Source of the DNA: Helochares maculicollis
Lineage: Eukaryota; Arthropoda; Insecta; Coleoptera; Hydrophilidae
Direction of reading: 5' to 3'
Length of the DNA: 40,643 nt
Assembly: GCA_033557835.1 (NCBI GenBank)
Contig: JAWQRO010000381.1
Coordinates: 1 to 40,643, forward strand
This document shows positions 34,334-40,643 of this stretch, one piece after another (the first letter of the stretch is position 1; every line of letters starts with the position of its first letter). Under the pieces are notes generated by a model. That model was not told the origin of the DNA. It saw nothing but the letters and a program-made list of their open reading frames with translations, and did no database searches. The position numbers were made by a program, and so were the translations under genes.

Positions 34334-35339
34334 ATGACTGACTCCGTGCTAGTAAAATATAATTTTCTTGAGCTGAAAATATCTAAATTTGAACCAAATA
34401 AACGTCATTTGCGGGAAATTTTAATTTATTTCTTTAATTTAAGAAAATCTGCAGCTGAGGCACATCGATTGCTCGTAGAAGCATATAATGAAGCTGCTTT
34501 GAGTGAGAGAACGTGTCGCGAGTGGTTTCAAAAGTTTAAAAACGGCGATTTTGATATAGAAGATAAAGACCGCAGTGGAAGACCTAACATTTATGAAGAT
34601 GCAGAATTGGAAGAATTATTGGAGGAAGATTCGTCTCAAACACAAAAGGAACCGACTCTCAAATTAGAAGTCACTCAACAAACAGTTTCACATCGTTTAA
34701 AATCATTAAGAATGATTCATAAACAAGGAAATTGGGTTCCATACGAATTGAAGCCAAGAGATATTTAACGCTGATTATGCATGAGTGAAATGCTGCTATC
34801 TAGATATTAAAAAAAAAGGTTTTTAACATTGAATCGTCACCGCGGATGAGAAATGGATACATTACAACAACCCAAAAAGCAGAAAATCATGGGGAAAGCT
34901 TGGCCACGCGTCAACATCCACAGCAAAACCGAATATTCACGGGAAAAACTCATGCTGTGTATATAGTGAAATCAGCTGGGTGTGGTGTACTACGAGTTGC
35001 TTAATCTGAGCGAAACAATCACTGGAACTCTCTACCGAACACAATTGATGAGATTGAGTCGTGTTTTAAAGGAAAAACGCCCTTCATACTATTCTAGACA
35101 CGACAAAATAATTCTACTCCGTGATAATGCTCGTCCGCATGTAGCGGTCCAAGTGAAAACCTATTTGAAAACACTTGATTTGGGAAATGTTACCCCATCC
35201 GCCGTATTCACTAGACATAGCGCCATCGGACTATAATCTGTACCGGTCAATGACACATGCTCTGTCGGAGCACGGACTCCGAATGCTGCTTGAGAGGTAG
35301 GAAAAAGTGGTTACTAGTGATGGAAAATACTTTGAATAA
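34334..35339 (+). pseudogene. Mariner transposase pseudogene (copy 3)
   Basis: The first 144 codons (34334-34768) are open: KFEPNKRHLREILIYFFN, KSAAEAHRLLVEAYNE and CREWFQKFKNGDFDIEDKDR form the N-terminal HTH domain. EDAELEELLEEDSSQTQKEP leads to the second HTH, ending SLRMIHKQGNWVPYELKPRD. Then stops and frameshifts interrupt the catalytic half: VTADEKW (D codon 34845-34847; the usual Gly is Ala), SWGKLGHASTSTAKPNIHG, LMLCI followed by two stops at the usual Trp-Trp, VVYYELL, RDNARPHVAVQVKTYLKTL (D codon 35123-35125) and SLDIAPSDY (D codon 35229-35231). The last two are 106 bases apart, 105 plus one inserted base. An in-frame loss of about 25 residues follows ALSEH. It ends EKVVTSDGKYFE and TAA at 35337-35339. 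Motif for motif it is closest to copy 1, so both come from related mariner lineages. Confidence 0.94.
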
Positions 35340-35385
35340 ACTTAAACTACCGTTCTGTTACAATAAATATTCAAGTTTTTCTAAA

Positions 35386-35415
35386 AAAACGGCGAAAACT
35401 TATTTGTACTCCTTA
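35386..35415 (-). repeat. Right terminal inverted repeat of mariner copy 3
   Basis: On the minus strand it begins TAAGGAGTACAAATAAGTTT. The TA at 35416-35417 follows outward. Confidence 0.92.
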
Positions 35416-38400
35416 TATAAAAAACAAAGAAGCACAGATAAACCGCAGAAAAATAAAATGAAACTTTATTTAAAAAAGCTCTTAAAAATGACACGTCGTA
35501 AATTCTTGAGAGCAACACAAGAACAAAAACAAGAAACAGAAAGTAAGAAGATTACAAAAGACGTAACATTGATGGATAGAAGCATGTGCAGAGTTTTGAA
35601 AATATTTATATAAGAATCGACCGAGATGATCATAGGCTCATATAGGTAACAATGAAGCACAAATTAAAAAATGTTGATCAAGAGAAGTAATAGAAAATTA
35701 GATTCATAGAGTTTCCCTCGGCATATAAATAAATAGCAAGTTGAAAAAAGGTCCTGGAATTGAGTATAGGTTAAAAAAAGAACAGTCAGTGTGTGGTAGC
35801 TTGCAATTCTGCAATTTCAAGAGACAAAAGAGTTTTGATGGAAATAAACTGAAGATTTTGCAAAGCAATAATAAGGCTTGCTGGTTCCTATGGAAGCAAA
35901 CTATGAGCGCTAATAGAAAGACAGCAAACAGATAAACAAAATACTAAGGTATAGTGAAGTGAGAAAAACGAGAAAAGCTGAGGAGGACATGGCATGAACA
36001 GCGATGAGGGTACAAGAGAAAAAGAAACCACGAAATGAACAATCAGGAATGCAAGATAAAAAAATATTGAATAGCAATAAAAAAGACTATCTATTTACCA
36101 TTATTATTATTTCTTAGATAAACCTATATACAAGAAACAAATTAGAGGCAGATAACTTCATCAAAGTAAAAATAAAGAGAGTTACTTTTTTAGATAGGCG
36201 CAACAGGAATTTAAAGCAGATTTTGAAAAATTATCATGAATTCGGAAGTTATATGTAAAGCAAAAAGGGGCGTCAACTCTCTAGTTCTGCTGGTAGAGAG
36301 AGCATTGTCAATTTACAGCACACTTAATGTAGACGAAAAGCTAGTTTGTCAATCTTTCTATATCATTTAAGGGAAAATAGTTCACACATCATGCAGCAAA
36401 TTATTATATTTTGATTCTTATTATTTCATTAACTCAACGCGCCGTCCCGAAGAGGCGTAGAAACCTTGTAATATACTCTTGTAATGATAAATTCACAGCT
36501 GTTTCTTGCTAATATAAAATAGTGAACAAAAGATACAGAATAGTACCTTCCATAATACGAAGACCTTTTGAAAAATATGAGATATCCTATTATTTACAAA
36601 ATGTCTGACACGAGCATCTCTTTCTAAGATTTATAGACAAGTATAGAAAGGACAAGGGTAATACTTGTCAAACTGTTTACATTTGTAACCGCCTATTTCT
36701 CTGGAAACTACAACTTACCAACCAATTAATTTGTGATAGCAAACAAACACCTAAAAGCACAAATCCCGCTTGTTTTATTCCTAAAATAAACAGTGCCATC
36801 ACGACCATGCACACCGCAATAAAGTAGATACAATTTTTAATTAAGATTGCATGCGGAATCCTAGATCTGTGCTTCCCGTTGCAAACAACACCATGCATAA
36901 AGCACGAATATAGATATAGTTCGGGCTTTTATTACTGGCATTTAGTGCTGTTTTTAAACAATAGAAAAAACAACTATCGCAATGCAGCAGACACACCCCT
37001 CTACTGTATCTGCTGTTGCCAAGGTGGTTGGGCTTTCATCCCCTCGGTCAAAATCCATACATTTTTGTTTGCGAATAATTCTGCGAGAACTGTTCATGGT
37101 GCGCGCATAGTGCGGAAATAGCGATACACTGCAATAATTTTCACATAATTGCGGACATCGTACGAAACAAAGGCCCCTTCTAATTAAAACTTACGTCAAT
37201 CCAGGGTCGGTCCAAAACAAATAGCTTTCCTCTCTCATATGTAATTTGCCTTCATCCGCACAAACCGTTCGTCTGTATGTCCGATGGTATTTGTATGTGT
37301 TTACTCTACGATTTTGAATACGGGTAAATATATATGTGTATGTGTATAGATATACATTTTCTCAACTCTGCTTTTCTGATTATATATGCAGGTTGAGCAG
37401 ATAGATAGATTTCCACCTTATCCCTCTAGTTATAACAGCAAAGTCATTTTCCTAGAATGCTTCAGCAGTACCCATTGAAATGTAATACGTTGCTTTTAGA
37501 GGTGGAAAGAGAGAGAGAAACCCAAAGTAATAACATTTATTGTGAAATCAATACACTCCGCGGTAGCAACTTGCATAAATATTGTATTTCTGATGGAATA
37601 GTACATGCACATGTATTTTTAAAATTAATGTAATAAATAGTTGAAACTTTTAAATTTCACTGAATGAAACAATATGAATATTACAGGTTTATTTGAGGTG
37701 AGTAATTTTTTCAATTTAATGCATCTGTTATTTCAATTCTGTTAAAAGTAATTCTGCAGTGAAACTGTATGAATCCATTAAAGTTTGTTGATCAAAATAA
37801 CGCAGTTCAACCTGTAAATCCGTCGGCACTCACACAAAATTTGTCTGCTTCTACTTGTGTGTTTGCTACACACTATTAAGACTCTATGAAAATAGTTTTA
37901 GTTGCTTTTATGATAATGTTAAATGTGGGGCCATATTTTTGCTTCTATTTTATACTGAGAATGTTTTTGAAATCCAGTTTACAATACCATATTAATTGAA
38001 AGGAAGAATAGGAATGAAACAATTTCGATGACAGAAATTCAAGACAGTTGCGGCTTAATTTAATTAATTGGTTTTATTTTTGTAATACAATTACTGCTAA
38101 GGTTAAAAAAGATGCAGTTTATTATTAAAGCTAAGTATAACTGTGTGCCCAGTTGTGTGCGAAATCCTAAAACTAAAAAAATGGTTCTTGCTGTTGAAAA
38201 CCAACTTGAGCATAGCAACTGTAAACATTTCTTATTCTAAGTGTGTATTTCCACGTTATGTGTGCAGTACATGGCGCAGAGCTATTTTCGGTGCAATTAA
38301 TAACAATACAACCTGCTACAAAGAGCGCGATTCAGCCCCTAATATACACCGGATTTTCTCAAGATGCTGCTTCACAAGTGTCCGCCTGATCTTCGAAGAG

Positions 38401-40643
38401 GATGATATATCGAAATTTTCAATGGTAACTGTCACAGCCAAACACTCATGAAGAACAGGATGGATGCTGCAAAAACCGACCTCCTATCTTGTATCTTTTG
38501 TGTACTTTTTAACTTTGCAAATGACTTCGCCAACCTCTAGCGTAAACACCTAAATTATAGTGCATTTGTCTTGTACATACTGTGTTCCACACTTAACCCA
38601 GTTCATAGGGCGTAATATGTTATCTCCAATAGAATTTGCTTGTGCGACTCCAAAAGAAGCAGGCGCATATTTTTTAAACAATATATTTCTAAAGCAGGAG
38701 TTGCATTTTTCTAATAGCACGATTGAGTAATACTAACTAGAACGACGTATGAATAGAGCCGTTGTGCTCGTGTAACGACCGTAGAGAGTTTCGTCCGTAT
38801 AATTCCAAGAATACATTTGCATATTCGCAATTTATTTTATATCGCAGCTAAAGCAGAGCGTTGATCATTTGAATAACAAATAAAATAGTACAATGTTGAC
38901 TAATTCTCTTCTATAAATAAGATAAACAAACGCTGGATACTCGTAAAATATACACGGAAATCCATGCCAACTATTCCATCACAATATTATTTAATTTGAA
39001 ATTTTGTTGTTAGTAAGCGTTCAAATTTCCGAAATCAAAATCCTGCAGACCTGTCCAGTCGCTATATCGGGGACAACTGAGTTTGGGGAGCAAAGGTTTA
39101 TGCTCGGACAGGGGGGACCGATGACATGAAAATCTCATTCGGAAGATTAAATTTTTAATTACGGCGCTGGGCCGTGGGTTACATTTCAGATAAATAATTG
39201 ACAATAAAACAAATACCCTAGCGCTGTGAATAAATTAATTCTGTATTCATACAATATTCACTTGACGAGTAAAATTGTATGCATTGCTCTATTATTCCAT
39301 TTTGCAGGGTCACTAATGCCTCGTTTCGATTTTTCATTTGTATTCCTACATTTCCATATTGAAAAGATTTTCATGTATTACACATTTTAGAGTATAAAAG
39401 ATTTGCATGTATTATAAATTTTCATAAATAAACAATTTTCATTTGTCAACTTAAAAATCTATATTCCAAAATATTTGTTTCACCAAAAATATTTCTCGAC
39501 TCGTGAGTCTTGTATAGTGGTTCAAGCTTAATAAAAGATTAAACAACTTTTGTGCTTACAAAGTAATCCAAGGGTACTTAAATTTTCCGGTTACGTTTTT
39601 CAGACTCTTCCTCTAAATTATACAGTATGTGTACATTGATTTCCTACTAAGCAAACATTTCAACAGCATTCAATGGCGTAGCTACAATTTTGCTGCTCTT
39701 AGATTCTTGCCTCTTCAAATATAGGTCAAGCAGAATACAATTGAAAAACTAAACATCAACTAGTTGCAATCATTATATACATAAAAAAATTATTTCCACA
39801 ACTTGTAATATCCAATCTATATTTAATTTCAACAGCGATAAGAGAACTACTTATCGAAACAATTTCATCTTAACTTTCATCTAAATTATGCAATCTAACC
39901 GAATGGTCAAATATATGTTGGAACAAGAAAACAACAACAGACTCAGGATGATTCACTCGGAATTAATAGGAATGCTATAAAAATAAAACGGGGGTAACAT
40001 AGTGTTGTTTTTTCTATTAGAGTAATGAAATGCCAGACCTGAGGTTTCATTAATTTTAGCTGTCTTAGCGTTCGTTTGACGACTGGATTTATTTTTAAAG
40101 ACCACACAAAGGAAAATTAAGAAATGACTCTCTGCAAATAACCTGCTCTTTTTTAAAATACATTTTCCACGCGCTTTCTCTCAGTTATGCGAGTCAATTA
40201 CACGGGCCGCTTGGAACAATTCAAAACGTCTATCCTCATTTGAAAGATAAAAAGCATGTACTGAGATAGCACGTAATATAGTGTATATTGCAATGGGTAT
40301 ACATAACACTTCCATTAAGTCACATTTGTTTCCTGTCAAAAATGTTTAATTTTCCCTTGACTCTTCCAATTACCTACACCTGAGACCTACAGTTTGGCTT
40401 CCAATTATAGCTCTGGAAGTTAAAAGAAATTAGGATTTTCGAGAGAGTTTTCAGATTTAATTCTATTTAGTTCAGGGGAAATTTATTTTAGATTAAAATT
40501 GGTTTTTTGCAATAATTTGAGACTAGTCGTACTTTATAGAGAATGTTTGTATATAATGTTATGTTATATATTAACTTAAACCTGCATTTTTTGTTTCTTA
40601 ATGTTCCTCAACGTAAAATGAAAAACAGAAGTATGCACTTATA
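35416..40643. other. AT-rich spacer to window end, no gene recognised
   Basis: 35418-36250 is strongly purine-rich on the plus strand (many AAA/AGA/GAA words), matching the left flank of copy 3; the mariner may have inserted into an older purine-rich repeat, but I see no protein motif. 36677-37121 has opposed short frames without motifs. 37327-37420 is low-complexity. A plus frame at 38143-38451 (102 codons, ending FEEDDISKFSMVTVTAKHS) is unrecognised. 39040-39190 is a small GC-richer block. The rest is AT-rich and featureless. Confidence 0.45.
37327..37420. repeat. Low-complexity AT/TG/GATA dinucleotide and tetranucleotide region
   Basis: Contains ATATATATGTGTATGTGTAT followed shortly by AGATATACA and, near 37400, AGATAGATAGAT. 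It looks like an eroded compound microsatellite. Confidence 0.6.

Larger units (their letters stand above)
34206..35415 (+). mobile_element. Mariner transposon copy 3, end-to-end with internal deletion
   Basis: A 1210-bp element. Its terminal inverted repeats match at 28 of 30 positions (34206-34235 and 35386-35415; shared core AGGAGTACAAATAAGTTT), and TA lies on both sides (34204-34205, 35416-35417). It is about 74 bases shorter than copy 1, which is accounted for by an internal loss near the transposase C-terminus. Terminal repeats are the best matched of the three copies, yet the gene has many stops, so ends and gene have not decayed at equal rates. A non-autonomous copy of this kind could still be moved in trans if a transposase recognising these ends existed in the genome. 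Confidence 0.94.

Noticed and set aside
38143..38451. 102-codon plus frame as a gene
   Set aside because: No recognisable motif, uneven composition and no neighbouring exon signals; length alone is not enough.

Overview
This window reads as AT-rich, gene-poor nuclear DNA of an animal, most likely an insect or other arthropod. The evidence is three decayed mariner-family DNA transposons with TA target-site duplications, three fragments of non-LTR (LINE) reverse transcriptase, simple-sequence arrays, no operon-like packing of ORFs, and no host open reading frame longer than about 108 codons. I recognise no rRNA, tRNA, CRISPR array or complete host protein-coding gene. The window is best described as intergenic or intronic DNA carrying old mobile elements.

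Layout, left to right. A still-open LINE reverse-transcriptase fragment on the minus strand (1-319) carries the catalytic FADD motif and runs off the left edge. Mariner copy 1 (4286-5569, minus strand) is end-to-end, with near-identical terminal inverted repeats and a TA on each side. A phased pentanucleotide array of AGGAT-type units lies at 9071-9230. A rotted LINE fragment on the plus strand is at 10321-10700. Mariner copy 2 (13474-14742, plus) has a different terminal repeat and transposase type. A very decayed, tentative LINE 3' fragment on the minus strand is at 20880-21470. Mariner copy 3 (34206-35415, plus) has intact ends and a short internal deletion. All three transposase genes are dead through stops and small indels, but each still shows the three aspartate codons of the D,D34D triad, so the family assignment is firm.

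Between the transposons, AT-rich DNA alternates with GC-richer patches of a few hundred bases (around 1330-1640, 3410-3760, 6340-6660, 11080-11740, 17100-17450, 18720-18960, 23560-23900, 24490-24870, 28110-28690, 31320-32180, 39040-39190). Some hold dense transcription-factor-like motifs: three GATAAG sites in 19 bases at 31661-31679, a direct-repeat-1 nuclear-receptor-like site beside a perfect 14-base palindrome at 6634-6660, and a motif shared in opposite orientation by patches at 23739 and 28459. Three patches hold open frames that look protein-like and could be unrecognised exons (1322-1540 plus, 3519-3773 minus, 17273-17422 plus). Conserved regulatory elements or exons are both possible; sequence alone does not decide.

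I found no convincing undescribed biological system. The most useful observations are the three co-resident mariner lineages, two of which have related transposases but unrelated terminal repeats, and the patchwork of candidate regulatory or exonic islands.
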